Positions 17,583 to 27,635 of a stretch of DNA of 64,000 bases are shown here, one piece after another. How positions within the stretch are numbered: the stretch's first letter is position 1; each line of letters starts with the position of its first letter. The translations under genes and the position numbers were made by a program. Under the pieces are notes generated by a model. That model saw only the letters and a program-made list of their open reading frames with translations, was not told where the DNA came from and ran no database searches. Origin of the DNA: Thermoleptolyngbya sichuanensis A183 (GTDB lineage: Bacteria; Cyanobacteriota; Cyanobacteriia; Elainellales; Elainellaceae); assembly GCF_013177315.1 (NCBI RefSeq), contig NZ_CP053661.1:3720001-3784000 (forward strand). The letters are read 5' to 3'.

Positions 17583-18056
17583 GAGACATTCCAACCCAAT
17601 ACTGACCAGAGGGCTGCGGCTGAAAGGTGTGCTGGTGGGCGATCGCTCGACTTTTAAGCGGGTTTATCCGAACCAGACGTGCGAACTTGTGTATAACTAA
17701 TAAGTAGGTGCATCTGAGATATCCCGGATAAGTTAGTACCGATCAGGTACTTGGCCTGTTTCGGGTGACCCGTTAGCTGGTCTTCCCGGTTGTTTTCTTT
17801 CCCACGGCGTGGGTCTGGCATTTTGTGGCGCATCTAACCTGCCGGTTGAGTCACTGGTCGAGTTGCTAGCCGAATTCCTGTCAGAAAGATAAGCGTTTGA
17901 CAAGCTGATCGAGCCATGTTGCTCTAGGCTGAGAATCGCGACGGGTTGAGGCTGCACCCGTTTGAAAGTCTGCCAGTTCCTAGCTGATCGGAGTATCTAT
18001 CATCGGGAGTGGTGACTCTGCGCTGCCGCCCGTCTATGCAAGATGAACCCTGCTGA
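17583..18056. other. Noncoding gap before the TPR kinase
   Basis: 474 bp without a supported gene. It holds a short palindrome GTACC-GATCA-GGTAC near 17737-17751. No promoter box is recognisable. Confidence 0.4.
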
Positions 18057-20033
18057 ATGAGCCGTTCGACTCCGCTTCTCAATTCGGATAAGCCCCTGGG
18101 TGGACGCTATCGTGTGCTGCGGCAACTGGGCACGGGTGGTTTCGGGCGCACCTACTTGGCAGAAGATCTGCACCTACCGGGACATCCTCGCTGTGCGCTG
18201 AAGCACCTGAAGCCCCAGATCAACAGCGACGACACGCTATCGATGGCGCGACGCTGTTTTGAGACGGAAGCCCAGGTGTTGTATCGGCTGGGCGATCACG
18301 ACCAGATTCCCCGGCTACTGGCCCACTTCGAGGAAGACCGTGAGTTTTACCTGGCGCAAGAGTTTATTGAAGGAGAGTCTATTGCCCGCGAGCTGGTAGA
18401 GGGGCAGGTTTGGTCTGAAGGACGGGCGATCGCCCTGCTCAAGGACGTGCTGCAAGTGCTGTCATTTGTCCACGGGCAGCAGGTAATTCACCGTGACCTC
18501 AAGCCCTCAAACCTGATTCGGCGGCGGGCCGACCAGCGGATTGTGCTGATCGACTTTGGCGCAGTGAAGCAGGTCAGCGCCCAGGCCGCAGAAGCCGGAA
18601 ACACCAACCTCACGATTTCCATTGGCACTCAGGGCTACATGCCCAACGAGCAAATTGCAGGCAAACCCCGCTTTAGCAGCGACATCTACGCAGTTGGGGT
18701 GCTGGGCGTGCAGGCGGTGACAGGAGTGCATCCGCGACGGCTAGGGGAAGACACACGGGGAGAACTGGAGTGGCAGCATCTTGCGCCCCAAGCCAGTCTA
18801 GCCTTCAAAGAGGTGCTGGATCGCATGGTGCGGTATGACTTTCGCGATCGCTATAGCACAGCCGACGAAGCGCTGGCGGCCCTGGAAACCATCCCAGTCG
18901 AAGCAGAAATACCCATGCCGCTGGAGTTTGTGCCCTCAGCATCATCCGCTCGAATCGCAGACACACCCACAGCATTGACAGAATCCCTGGTTTATCCCAA
19001 CAGTGCTGGCAGTAGCGGCGCGTCGGGATCGGTCGTGGCCCCAATGGAACTGCGGGAGGCGACGCAGGACGATATCGGCACGCAGATTCATCCGCCGCTG
19101 TCGCTGGATGAAACCATGATCAGGCCACAGGCTGATCCGACGCGAGTGACTCGCGTTGAGTGGGTGGAGTCATCGACCGAGGCAGCCGATCACACAAACG
19201 TCCTGACCGACGTGATTCCTCGGCGAGACGATTCAGGGGCCATTCCTGCACCTCCCTCTACGCCCAGTTCCTCCTGGCAGATGCTCCGGTGGACTCCACT
19301 GGTGCTGCTGTCGGCAGTGGTGGCGATCGCCACGGCTACGTCGCTTTCGTCCTGGCTGGTGGTGCGCTGGTTAGAAAACCGGCCGGCAACCCCCATCAGC
19401 AGCCCTAACAGTTCTAACAATAGTCCCAGTAATCCTCCTAGCCCCGGCGCAGTGGTCTCCCTCACGCCGACAGAACAGGCAGCAGCGCTGCTGACCCAGG
19501 CCCAGCAAAAAGCGCAGGACAATCGCCCGGACGAGGCGCTGTCGCTCTATAACGAGGCGATCGCCCTAGATCCCAAGCTGGTCGAAGCCTACGTGGGGCT
19601 ATGTCAAGCGCTCAACACCTTGCAGCGCCCCGAAGAGGCCATCGTATCTTGCAACGATGCCCTGGCCTATCGTCCAAACGACCCCGACGCGCAACTGGGC
19701 AAGGGAGACGCGCTGCTGCTGCAAAACCGCACCTATGAAGCACTTCAGGTATACGAGTCTGTTTCCAAACAGCATCCCGAAAACGCGAACGGCTGGGTCA
19801 AGCAGGGCGTGGCGCTGCAAAAGTTGGGGCGGTCTTCGGAAGCGCTGGTGGCGCTGGACAAAGGCATTGGACTCTTTCGCAATTCGCCCGAAGCCTGGAG
19901 GACGCGGGGTGCTGCACTGGTGACGCTGCGCCGCTATAGCGATGCAGTCATCGCGCTTGACAAGGCCCTCCAACTCGACCCCAACGACGCTGCTGCAAAG
20001 GCACTCCGTCAACAGGCCGCCCAATCTCGGTAA
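18057..20033 (+). CDS. Ser/Thr protein kinase with transmembrane helix and TPRs
   Basis: 658 residues. Kinase domain residues about 16-275: Gly loop GTGGFGRTYLAED, HRDLKPSNLIRR near 145, DFGAVKQ near 165 and an activation-loop GTQGYMPNEQ. A low-complexity linker leads to a single membrane helix near 411-435 (LVLLSAVVAIATATSLSSWLVV), then a Ser/Asn/Pro spacer and four to five TPRs from about 475 (LLTQAQQKAQDNRPDEALSLYNEAIALDP...). The topology puts the kinase in the cytosol and the TPRs outside, a receptor-like layout seen in cyanobacterial kinases. The ligand is unknown. Downstream is a CT-rich repeat, then the convergent gene. Confidence 0.92.
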   Translation: MSRSTPLLNSDKPLGGRYRVLRQLGTGGFGRTYLAEDLHLPGHPRCALKHLKPQINSDDTLSMARRCFETEAQVLYRLGDHDQIPRLLAHFEEDREFYLAQEFIEGESIARELVEGQVWSEGRAIALLKDVLQVLSFVHGQQVIHRDLKPSNLIRRRADQRIVLIDFGAVKQVSAQAAEAGNTNLTISIGTQGYMPNEQIAGKPRFSSDIYAVGVLGVQAVTGVHPRRLGEDTRGELEWQHLAPQASLAFKEVLDRMVRYDFRDRYSTADEALAALETIPVEAEIPMPLEFVPSASSARIADTPTALTESLVYPNSAGSSGASGSVVAPMELREATQDDIGTQIHPPLSLDETMIRPQADPTRVTRVEWVESSTEAADHTNVLTDVIPRRDDSGAIPAPPSTPSSSWQMLRWTPLVLLSAVVAIATATSLSSWLVVRWLENRPATPISSPNSSNNSPSNPPSPGAVVSLTPTEQAAALLTQAQQKAQDNRPDEALSLYNEAIALDPKLVEAYVGLCQALNTLQRPEEAIVSCNDALAYRPNDPDAQLGKGDALLLQNRTYEALQVYESVSKQHPENANGWVKQGVALQKLGRSSEALVALDKGIGLFRNSPEAWRTRGAALVTLRRYSDAVIALDKALQLDPNDAAAKALRQQAAQSR

Positions 20034-20035
20034 CC

Positions 20036-20110
20036 GTCCTCCCGCTCCGCTCTTCCCTCTTCTTTCTTCGTTCTTCCCTCTTCGTTCTTCCCTCCTCCCT
20101 CTTCGTTCTT
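20036..20110. repeat. CT-rich tandem repeat between convergent genes
   Basis: Imperfect units of TTCCCTCTTCGTTC follow the kinase stop codon directly. The sequence is the same family as 10976-11020 and the reverse complement of 38608-38765. Confidence 0.85.
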
Positions 20111-20153
20111 TCCATCAACACGCCACCCACTCTCAGCAACCGTCCTGCTGACC

Positions 20154-21080
20154 TCAGCGGGGACGGAGTTTGCCAGCCGGCGCGACTACCCAGCCCCGAT
20201 GGGGGAGTTTGCCGCCCTGAAGCGTGGGCAGATAGATCCCGGCCCAGGCGGCGAAAAGCATGGCGGCCAGCGAATCTATCGCTGATTCTGGAATTCCCCA
20301 CAGGGCGGCAACACTACCTGCCCGATGCGCCTGCCCGCGCCACGTAGCGGGCAGTCCGCTGCTGCCGTTCCTAGCCCCACAGAATGCGCCCACCAGTGCA
20401 CAGGTCAGCGGTGAGGGGCTGATTTGCGCGGTCCGTCGCAGGGCGATCGCCGCATCGTTCGGCGTAGACAAAAAGCAGTAAAGCGCCAGACAGAGCGGCA
20501 AATACTCTGCTGGCGTTTCGGCGAACAGGGTATGACGGGCGATCGCCGATGAGTCTTGCTGAGCCGCGATATGCACCCGCTGAAGCGCAGTCGTCAGATC
20601 CGGCGCAATGGGCATCAAATCTTGAGCAGCGATCGCCCGCTCGATCAGCACCTGGGGCGGCTGGTCGGCGTGCATCGCCTGCGACACCAGTTCCCCAACG
20701 GCCAGCGCCACCGACTGTGACGACGCAGGCGCATCCAGCCGCTGCAAGTGCGATCGCAATTGTTCGGGATGGTCATGCGTATAGAGCGCCAAGGGCAACG
20801 TGGCGATCGCCAGCGCGGCAGGATTACCCAGAATTGCCGACGGCAGCGCCACCGACTGCTGGGGCCGATGAATCAACCCTTCGCCCAGGCTTAGCATAGA
20901 TTTCCCCAGCCCTGCCGCTAGATCAGGTGGCGAGTCATGCGGCGCAGGCGGATCAAAACCCCAGCGCTCGACCTGCCGCCAGTCCGGCTGTCCCTGCGCC
21001 TGTGCGTTTGCCCCTAGCACCTGGCCCAGGGCCGCCCCCAGCAGCGCCCCCCGATACTGATTCAGCAGGCGATCGCCCAT
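20154..21080 (-). CDS. ADP-ribosylglycohydrolase-fold protein, probably non-catalytic
   Basis: 308 residues. The N-terminus YRGALLGAALGQVLGA and the C-terminal block ISPSPLTCALVGAFCGARNGSSGLPATW follow the DraG/ADP-ribosylglycohydrolase pattern. Real enzymes have a TDDT-type metal motif soon after the first helix; the corresponding segment reads GLGKSMLSLGE with no acidic pair. The fold is therefore recognisable while di-magnesium catalysis looks lost. Role unknown. The gene lies 45 bp downstream of dnaA on the same strand and may be cotranscribed with it. Confidence 0.65.
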   Translation of the reverse strand: MGDRLLNQYRGALLGAALGQVLGANAQAQGQPDWRQVERWGFDPPAPHDSPPDLAAGLGKSMLSLGEGLIHRPQQSVALPSAILGNPAALAIATLPLALYTHDHPEQLRSHLQRLDAPASSQSVALAVGELVSQAMHADQPPQVLIERAIAAQDLMPIAPDLTTALQRVHIAAQQDSSAIARHTLFAETPAEYLPLCLALYCFLSTPNDAAIALRRTAQISPSPLTCALVGAFCGARNGSSGLPATWRGQAHRAGSVAALWGIPESAIDSLAAMLFAAWAGIYLPTLQGGKLPHRGWVVAPAGKLRPR

Positions 21081-21125
21081 TCGCGTCTTTCCCCCACCGA
21101 TCCCACAGCCCTCATCGCATTTGGG

Positions 21126-22517
21126 CTAGCGGGCAGAACTCTTGGACGATCCCGACAACCCAATGCGATCGCTCAACTGGCGCAGCGTCCGCGACAGTTC
21201 CACATCGGTTTCCTTGAGCTGAGCAATTTTCTCACAGCTATAGAGGACGGTCGTATGATCCTTGCCGCCAAACACCTCGCCAATCTTGGGCAGGCTGAGG
21301 TCGGTGTGCTGCCGCATTAGGAACATGCCCACCTGACGCGCAATGCTGATTTCACGGCGACGGGAACTGCCCTTCAGGTCTTCGATGGGCACGTCAAAGG
21401 TTTCCGCCACAGCCATCATCACGGCCTCTGGAGAAGCCTCGATCTGTTCATTAGACGGGTTCAGCACGGGCGCAATGGTTTCCACAGTCATCGGCAAGCC
21501 CGAAATCGACACATAGGCCACCGCCCGAATCAGGGCCCCCTCCAGTTCGCGAATGTTGGACGTGTAGCTAGCGGCGATGTACTCGATCACCTCGCGGGGC
21601 AGGCGCATATTTTCGTATTCCGCCTTCTTTTGCAAAATGGCCATGCGCGTTTCCAAATCCGGCGGCTGGATATCGGAAATTAGCCCCATCGAGAAGCGAG
21701 AGCAAAGTCGCTCTTGCAGGCGGGGAATCTGACTGGGGGGGCGATCGCTCGCCAGCACCACCTGCTTCCCCGCTTCATACAGCGTATTGAACGTGTGGAA
21801 AAACTCTTCCTGCGTGTACTCCTTGCCCTCAATAAACTGGATGTCGTCAATCAGCAGCACATCCACCAGACGATATTGCTCCCGAAAGCTCTGCATGTTG
21901 TCTTTGCGAATCGCCGTAATCAGGTCGTTGGTGAATTGCTCCGTAGACACATAAAACACCCGCGAGTCGGGGTCGATTTCCTGGCGATAGTGCCCGATTG
22001 CCTGCATCAGGTGCGACTTGCCCAGCCCCACCCCGCCACAGAGAAACAGCGGGTTAAACTCGCGCCCCGGCGACTCGGCCACCGCCAGCGAGGCCGCATG
22101 GGCCATGCGATTGTTTGCCCCCACCACAAATCGAGAAAAGACATAGCGCGGGTTGAGGTCTGAGGGCTTGGGGCGCTGCTTAGGCGTGGTCGATGGCTCG
22201 GTCAGCGCCTCCGTAGGCATGGGCCACAGCATGTCTCCCGGATCGGCCATGCCTTCCCCGTCTTCTCCGTGGCGCACGGTGATCTGAATCTCGACCGGAT
22301 GCCCCAGCAGTTCTTCAACAACCTCGTGAATGATTTTTAAGTAATGCTTTTGCAGCCAGTTGCGGGCAAAGGGGTTGGGCGTGCAGATGACGAGAGTGTT
22401 TTCGTCCAGTTGCTCTGCGGTGGCAGACTTGATCCAGGTTTCAAACGTGGGGCGGCTCAGCTTCAGCTGGAGCTGCTCCAATACTTCTGTCCAAAAGGTT
22501 TCTAGCACGACTTCCAC
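21126..22517 (-). CDS. dnaA: Chromosomal replication initiator DnaA
   Basis: 463 residues from the GTG at 22517, preceded by GGGAGAAGAG; the resulting N-terminus (M)[15 protein letters not shown] matches cyanobacterial DnaA, whereas a TTG at 22547 would add ten unlike residues. Domain I 1-80, a Pro-rich linker about 90-120, AAA+ with Walker A GGVGLGKS at 161-168 and Walker [10 protein letters not shown], then DNA-binding domain IV with the signature [15 protein letters not shown]. DnaA opens the origin in most bacteria, but is dispensable in some cyanobacteria. The gene diverges from holA. Confidence 0.98.
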   Translation of the reverse strand: MEVVLETFWTEVLEQLQLKLSRPTFETWIKSATAEQLDENTLVICTPNPFARNWLQKHYLKIIHEVVEELLGHPVEIQITVRHGEDGEGMADPGDMLWPMPTEALTEPSTTPKQRPKPSDLNPRYVFSRFVVGANNRMAHAASLAVAESPGREFNPLFLCGGVGLGKSHLMQAIGHYRQEIDPDSRVFYVSTEQFTNDLITAIRKDNMQSFREQYRLVDVLLIDDIQFIEGKEYTQEEFFHTFNTLYEAGKQVVLASDRPPSQIPRLQERLCSRFSMGLISDIQPPDLETRMAILQKKAEYENMRLPREVIEYIAASYTSNIRELEGALIRAVAYVSISGLPMTVETIAPVLNPSNEQIEASPEAVMMAVAETFDVPIEDLKGSSRRREISIARQVGMFLMRQHTDLSLPKIGEVFGGKDHTTVLYSCEKIAQLKETDVELSRTLRQLSDRIGLSGSSKSSAR

Positions 22518-23121
22518 GTTTGCTCTTCTCCCAGGTGAATTGCCCAAAATGCAGCGACCCTACCCTGACGGTTGCAGACTGACACATTGCAGCCTGAGAT
22601 GTTGCAGGTCTAGACGATTCCAGACTGAACAACACCCAGCGCTCCCTCAGCAGTTCGGACTTGGCAGATGGCAGCTAGCGAGGTATCAGGTCTCTGGGTC
22701 TCCATAGGATCTCTCAGGCTCTCTCTAGAGCGACAGCTCTAGACAGGGCAACAGCCCCAAACAGGGCAACAGCCCCAGAACAGCCCCAGAGACAGCAGCA
22801 CTGGCCGCAGGCAGTTCGCCCAAAGCCAGCCCCTCTTTTTTACCAGCTTAACTAGACTACTAGATGTGCTGTGAGATTGTTATATAAATTCCATATATAG
22901 GGATTGGTGAATAAACGTAAAAAGCTGTATGCCTTCATCAAGAACTGTAGCCTGTGTTTTCTTGACACGCCGCTTCTGGAAAAATCTTGTAACGCTGCCG
23001 ATCGACCCGTGAGGTCGTGCCCTATGGTACGCGGCCCGTCCTTGACCTGAAATCCCTGGCTGGCAGGACTCCGCTTAACACGTTTGAAAATTAATTAAAT
23101 TATTAAAAACCCATTGACCCA
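22518..23121. other. Divergent intergenic region between dnaA and holA
   Basis: About 600 bp without a gene. It has short direct repeats of ACAGGGCAACAGCCCCA (about 22743-22785), then an A/T-rich segment (TTATATAAATTCCATATATA near 22878-22900). I found no cluster of TTATCCACA-type DnaA boxes, so the data do not support calling an origin here. It must contain both promoters. Confidence 0.5.
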
Positions 23122-24117
23122 ATGCCCATCTATCTGTTCTGGGGGGATGACGAATACGCCATGCAGCAGGCCGTGAAAGATCTGCGCGATCGCACGCTTG
23201 ATCCGAACTGGGCCAGCTTTAACTATGACAAGATTCCCCCAGAGCAGCCCGACGGCGTGATCCAGGCGCTCAACCAGGCCATGACTCCCCCCTTCGGCAT
23301 GGGGCAACGGCTGGTCTGGCTAGCGGAAACGACCCTCTGCCAGCGCTGCTCAGAAGACCTGCTGGCGGAGCTATCGCGGACGCTGCCAGACATCCCCGAC
23401 AGCACCGTGCTATTGCTGACCAGCAGCAGCAAGCCCGACGGCCGCGCCAAATCCACCAAGCTGCTGCAAAAACATGCCGAGATTCGCGAATTTGCGGCGA
23501 TCGCCCCCTGGCAGACCGACCAGATCGTACAGCGCGTGCGCCAGGTGGCCCAGTCCACAGGCGTAAAGCTCACCCCTGGCGCGGCCCAACTGCTGGCCGA
23601 GGCGATTGGCAATGATACTCGCCGACTGCACAACGAGCTAGAAAAGCTGCACCTCTTTGCAGGCAGCAACAAGCCCATCGACGAAGGGGCGATCGCCCTA
23701 TTGGTCAGCGCCTCTGCCCAAAACAGCCTGAAGCTGGCCGAGGCGATTCGCCTGGGCGATACGGGTCGCGCCATTGCTTTGGTTGCCGACCTGTTTGCCC
23801 GCAATGAACCTGCGCTGCGAATCGTGGCGACGCTGGTGGGGCAGTTTCGCACTTGGCTGTGGGTCAAGCTCATGACCGAATCGGGTGAACGAGACAACGC
23901 GGCGATCGCCCGTGCCGCCGACATCGCCAACCCCAAGCGCATTTACTTTTTGCAGCAAGACGTGCGGGCGATCGCCCTCTATCGATTGCAGCAAAGCCTG
24001 CCGCTGCTGCTCCAGCTCGAAGCCGGGCTAAAACACGGTGCAGATGAGCGCGTGCTGATGCAAAGCAAAGTCATTGAACTCTGTCAGGTGTTTAGCGGCA
24101 CCGGCCAGCGCAGCTAG
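23122..24117 (+). CDS. holA: DNA polymerase III delta subunit
   Basis: 331 residues. The delta subunit opens the sliding clamp as part of the clamp loader. N-terminal MPIYLFWGDDEYAMQQAVKDL matches the family start (Y-L-x-G-D-[DE]-x). The middle contains LLLTSSSKPDGRAKSTKLL, EIREFAAI and GNDTRRLHNELEKLHLFAG, and the C-terminal collar is helical (AIALVADLFARNEPALRIVATLVGQFR). No Walker A is expected in delta. Start ATG is the first in frame after an A/T-rich leader. Confidence 0.95.
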   Translation: MPIYLFWGDDEYAMQQAVKDLRDRTLDPNWASFNYDKIPPEQPDGVIQALNQAMTPPFGMGQRLVWLAETTLCQRCSEDLLAELSRTLPDIPDSTVLLLTSSSKPDGRAKSTKLLQKHAEIREFAAIAPWQTDQIVQRVRQVAQSTGVKLTPGAAQLLAEAIGNDTRRLHNELEKLHLFAGSNKPIDEGAIALLVSASAQNSLKLAEAIRLGDTGRAIALVADLFARNEPALRIVATLVGQFRTWLWVKLMTESGERDNAAIARAADIANPKRIYFLQQDVRAIALYRLQQSLPLLLQLEAGLKHGADERVLMQSKVIELCQVFSGTGQRS

Positions 24118-24311
24118 GGCCTCGTCGGGCAACCGGCCAAAAACCTACTCGCATCAAAAAATATGGAGCATCCTTCTAAAACTTGGGCGAACTTGGGCGA
24201 TCGCAGGAACAACCCTCGCATAAAATAATTCAGAATAAGCGGATGGCTAAAACAGGCCACGCCTAACATTAACCATTCTTCCTTGTGTTTACAGGCTTGT
24301 TCAAAACTCCT

Positions 24312-24791
24312 ATGACTCACTCTTTGATTCCTTCTCGACCAAAGCGCCGCCTCACTATGCCGCTGCTGGCGGGTGCGCTGTCTCTGGCGGGGCTGCTGCT
24401 GGGCTGGGTTCCCGATGTTCAGGTCTCGACGGGTTCTGTCAAACTGAGCAACGCAGCCCTGGCGCAGGCAGCCGTTTCTACTGGCGAAATTCGCAGCTAT
24501 GCGGCCTCCGTGCTAGAAATCGAACCTTATCGACAGCAGGCAGTGCAGGCCATTCAAAGCGCAGGCGCACCCCTACCCTCGCTGATGTGTACCCAATCCA
24601 ACGACCTCCGCAGTTTGCCCCGCAATATCCGCCAAATTGTGGCAGACTTTTGCACCCAGTCTGTTACGGTGGTGCAAGGCAATGGCATGACCATTGGACG
24701 GTTCAACGAGATTACGGCAATGCAGCAGAGCAATCCCAACCTCGCCGCCCAGATTCGTCAGGCCATCGTTGAGATTCGTCGTCAGCGCTAA
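24312..24791 (+). CDS. Secreted DUF4168-type protein
   Basis: About 159 residues from the ATG at 24312. The signal peptide core is LLAGALSLAGLLLGW, with a plausible cleavage near AALAQA. The mature part (SYAASVLEIEPYRQQAVQAIQ... IGRFNEITAMQQSNPNLAAQIRQAI) is helical and matches the DUF4168 pattern, including the conserved RFNEIT. It has two cysteines (MCTQ and DFCTQ) that might form a disulfide outside the cytoplasm. Function unknown. An earlier ATG at 24285 would only lengthen the N-terminus. Confidence 0.75.
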   Translation: MTHSLIPSRPKRRLTMPLLAGALSLAGLLLGWVPDVQVSTGSVKLSNAALAQAAVSTGEIRSYAASVLEIEPYRQQAVQAIQSAGAPLPSLMCTQSNDLRSLPRNIRQIVADFCTQSVTVVQGNGMTIGRFNEITAMQQSNPNLAAQIRQAIVEIRRQR

Positions 24792-24821
24792 ACCTCGTCA
24801 TCAAAAGGGACGTTAGAGCCA

Positions 24822-25082
24822 ATGCCACGCTTCCAGCCTTACACCTTGCAAATGCAGATTAGCCGCATGTTCCAGGATGGACAGGGCTTTTTTGCCACCA
24901 CCAAAGTGCAAGACTGGCTGCGAGAGCGCAACGAAAACCCGGATGATTACGAGATCTCCTTCCGCCAGTATCCGGCCCCCCCGGAGTCTGGCCTGGTGAT
25001 GATGACTGATGTAGAACTGCGCCGCAAAGACGGCCAGCCTGTGGACGAGTGGCTGCAACAGGAAGTGAATCGACACGGCTGA
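24822..25082 (+). CDS. Conserved cyanobacterial small protein, unknown function
   Basis: 86 residues, starting 30 bp after the DUF4168 gene and probably in the same transcript. The sequence is soluble, with helices around QMQISRMFQDGQ and TTKVQDWLRERN and a two-strand segment YEISFRQYPAP...VMMTDVELR. There is no signal peptide and no catalytic motif that I recognise. GGGACG upstream is a weak ribosome site. Confidence 0.65.
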   Translation: MPRFQPYTLQMQISRMFQDGQGFFATTKVQDWLRERNENPDDYEISFRQYPAPPESGLVMMTDVELRRKDGQPVDEWLQQEVNRHG

Positions 25083-25325
25083 GCGAACGCTCCAAAGCCA
25101 GGGCAGCAGCGCCAAGGACTGTCAAACCTGGAGCCTGCGCCAACGTGTCGTTAAATGGTTGTGAAATGGTCGTGATGATCCGTGATGGTCATTAACGTGA
25201 TGATCGTTATCGTCGTTACCGTCGTCAAACAATTGTGAAATAGTTGTGAACTAGTTGTGGGGCAAACGCCCCAGCCCCCACGACCGCCCGACGGCCACCC
25301 GATCGCCCCTTCTCTGGTTTGCGCC

Positions 25326-26333
25326 ATGCGTCTTGTGTTTTTTGGTACGCCGCAGTTTGCAGTGCCCTCGCTAGAGCGACTGCTCGGTCAGCCCGGCGTT
25401 GAGGTGCTAGCAGTGGTGACTCAGCCCGACAAGCGACGGGGGCGCGGCAGTGACCTAGTTCCATCTCCCGTCAAGGCGATCGCCCTCCAGCACGACCTGC
25501 CCATCTGGCAGCCAGCCCGCATCAAAAAAGATGCCGAAACCCTGGAAAACCTGCACCGCACCCAGGCCGACGCGTTCATCGTCGTCGCCTACGGACAAAT
25601 CCTGTCCCTCGAAATTCTTGACATGCCCCGCCTCGGCTGCATCAACGCCCACGGGTCACTGTTGCCCAAATATCGCGGGGCTGCGCCAATCCAGTGGAGC
25701 CTGTATCATGGCGAAACCGAAACGGGGATCACCACCATGCTGATGGATGCAGGCATGGACACTGGGCCTATGCTGCTGAAGGCCACCACGCCCATCGGCT
25801 GGTTTGACCATGCCCACGATCTCGCCACGGTGCTGGCAAAGCAGGCAGCCGACCTGCTCATCGACACGCTGCTAGGGCTAGACCAGGGCAAGGTTCAGCC
25901 CATCCCGCAGGACGACGCGCAGGCCACCTACGCGCCGCTGATCCAAAAGCAAGACTATTGGCTGGACTGGAACCGGGGGGCGATCGCCCTCCACAACCAA
26001 GTGCGCGGCTTCTACCCAAACTGCCTCACCCACTTCCGCGGGCAGCCGCTCAAGGTACTCTCCACGGTTCCTCTCACCACAGCCCCAGACTTGCCCATCC
26101 CCGACTCAGTTCAGTCCCTCCGGGCAGACTGGCAGCCCCACCTCGCCGCCCCCGAAGCCCCCGGCACAATCGTCGGACTGCTCAAACATCACGGCGTTTT
26201 GGTGAACACATCGGATGGGCTGCTGCTGCTGCTGATTGTGCAGCCGTCTGGGAAACGCCCCCAAAGCGGCTGGGACTGGGCCAATGGAACCAGACTGGCG
26301 ATCGGCGATTCTTTCACCTCTTCACCTACCTGA
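25326..26333 (+). CDS. fmt: Methionyl-tRNA formyltransferase
   Basis: 335 residues from the ATG at 25326; the frame is open further upstream but [13 protein letters not shown] is the canonical start. It formylates initiator Met-tRNA with 10-formyl-THF. The family signatures are present: [19 protein letters not shown] (with catalytic N-H-D-type residues), [15 protein letters not shown] and the C-terminal OB-like domain with [13 protein letters not shown] and RGFYPNC. The end is slightly extended with a Trp/Ser-rich tail. Confidence 0.96.
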   Translation: MRLVFFGTPQFAVPSLERLLGQPGVEVLAVVTQPDKRRGRGSDLVPSPVKAIALQHDLPIWQPARIKKDAETLENLHRTQADAFIVVAYGQILSLEILDMPRLGCINAHGSLLPKYRGAAPIQWSLYHGETETGITTMLMDAGMDTGPMLLKATTPIGWFDHAHDLATVLAKQAADLLIDTLLGLDQGKVQPIPQDDAQATYAPLIQKQDYWLDWNRGAIALHNQVRGFYPNCLTHFRGQPLKVLSTVPLTTAPDLPIPDSVQSLRADWQPHLAAPEAPGTIVGLLKHHGVLVNTSDGLLLLLIVQPSGKRPQSGWDWANGTRLAIGDSFTSSPT

Positions 26334-26487
26334 TCCCCAGCGCTGACCCCGACGATCCGACTATCTATCCGACCACCTACCTATCCGACCGCGCAGACTC
26401 CTCAAACAGGGCCACCTGCAAAATCGCTGAACCCTCTGCGCTGAAGGCTTTGCAAGGTCTTTGAATTGCCTATCCAAGAATTGGCTA

Positions 26488-26518
26488 TCTAAAATCGCCA
26501 ATCCAAAATCCAAAATCC
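26488..26518. repeat. Short CCAAAAT-type heptamer repeat downstream of fmt
   Basis: Two to three imperfect AATCCAAAATC units between the convergent fmt and TPR genes. It is the noncoding counterpart of the array inside the kinase at 1978-2019. Confidence 0.7.
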
Positions 26519-26531
26519 CGATCCCGCTGTC

Positions 26532-27002
26532 CTAACTCAGCCTTGCCGTACATTCCAGGATCATCTTTTGATTTTCCAGCGCGTAGGGCTGAATCTCCAG
26601 CGCTTGCCGGAAGGCGTGAATAGCTGCCATATATTGTTTCAGCGCCATGTGGCAGAGTCCTTGCCCATGCATTGCGCCAAAGTGAATCGGGTTTAGCGCC
26701 AGCACTTGCTCACAATCGGCCAGAGACTTTTGATACTGTCCACAGATGTAGTGCAGCACGGCCCGACGGTTCCAGGCTTCGGCAAAATCGGGCAGGTCAG
26801 CAATTACATCCGTCAAGACTTGCTCTGCATGGCCATATTCGCCTGCATCGATGAGCGTCTGGCTGCGCTCTAGCAGTTCTAACCCTCTTGCACCCTTTTG
26901 CGTAAACCAGAGCCGCCAAAGCTCATGCGTAGCAGCATCGCGAATTGATTCATCAGGATCTTTCAAATTCTCCAATAAAGATTGAATCAAGGTGTTGTCC
27001 AT
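26532..27002 (-). CDS. TPR protein
   Basis: About 156 residues from the ATG at 27002 (MDNTLIQSLLENLKDPDESIRDAATHELWRLWF). The start resembles a single HEAT-like helix pair, followed by about three TPRs (GEYGHAEQVLTDVIADLPDFAEAWNRRAVLHYICGQYQKSLADCEQVLALNP...). Cytosolic; probably a protein-protein adaptor. An upstream extension to 27089 has no family support. Confidence 0.8.
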   Translation of the reverse strand: MDNTLIQSLLENLKDPDESIRDAATHELWRLWFTQKGARGLELLERSQTLIDAGEYGHAEQVLTDVIADLPDFAEAWNRRAVLHYICGQYQKSLADCEQVLALNPIHFGAMHGQGLCHMALKQYMAAIHAFRQALEIQPYALENQKMILECTARLS

Positions 27003-27635
27003 GACTAAACAGGGATTAAAGGTCTTGATTGAGATCAACATCCGCAGTCGAGGAAGCTTGCAGACGGCCAGGCAGTCAACCTTTAGCATCGGTGCAGCGG
27101 GACTGCATTAAGGGAAATTGCATCAAAGGAGCTGAATTAAGATCGGCTTTGCCGAGAGCAACGAGGATTCTTCGGAGCAGATTGCCAGTCTGGTCTGTGA
27201 GTCAGGCTTAGTCAGGCTTCGTATCTCAAGCCTCTGGATCAGGCTTCTGTATCCGTTATCCTGCATCTTTAAACTTTTGTCTGCCTTAAAATACGCTAGA
27301 TGCACCTGCGGATGCTTGAAAAGCATTGACCTGCAAGGGATGCAGGACTCAGATTAACTTTCACTAAACAGTTCTTTACAAATGGGCTGTACTTGACTTT
27401 TCGGCTTGCAGTGTAGCCTTTCGTGAGGGCGATCGCCCTGACCAAACAGGTAGAAGACCGAGAATATCGCCCCACTCTAGAGATAGAATCCTCGCAAAAT
27501 CCTTGCAATGGAGCAGGGCGAGTGGGGAAATTCCTTAAAGTTGCTCACTCTTCACTTTGACAAACGTCCACTCGATTTGACGTATATCTCTGGTTAGAAA
27601 TTTCGTCCTAGCTGTACTAGCTGTACCTTCAGCGT
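27003..27635. other. Noncoding region between TPR and YIP1-like genes
   Basis: About 630 bp. Several short frames occur, but none has a ribosome site or recognisable product. Repeated GTCAGGCTT words (about 27200-27245) are the only local pattern. One HIP1 site is present near 27429. Confidence 0.4.
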
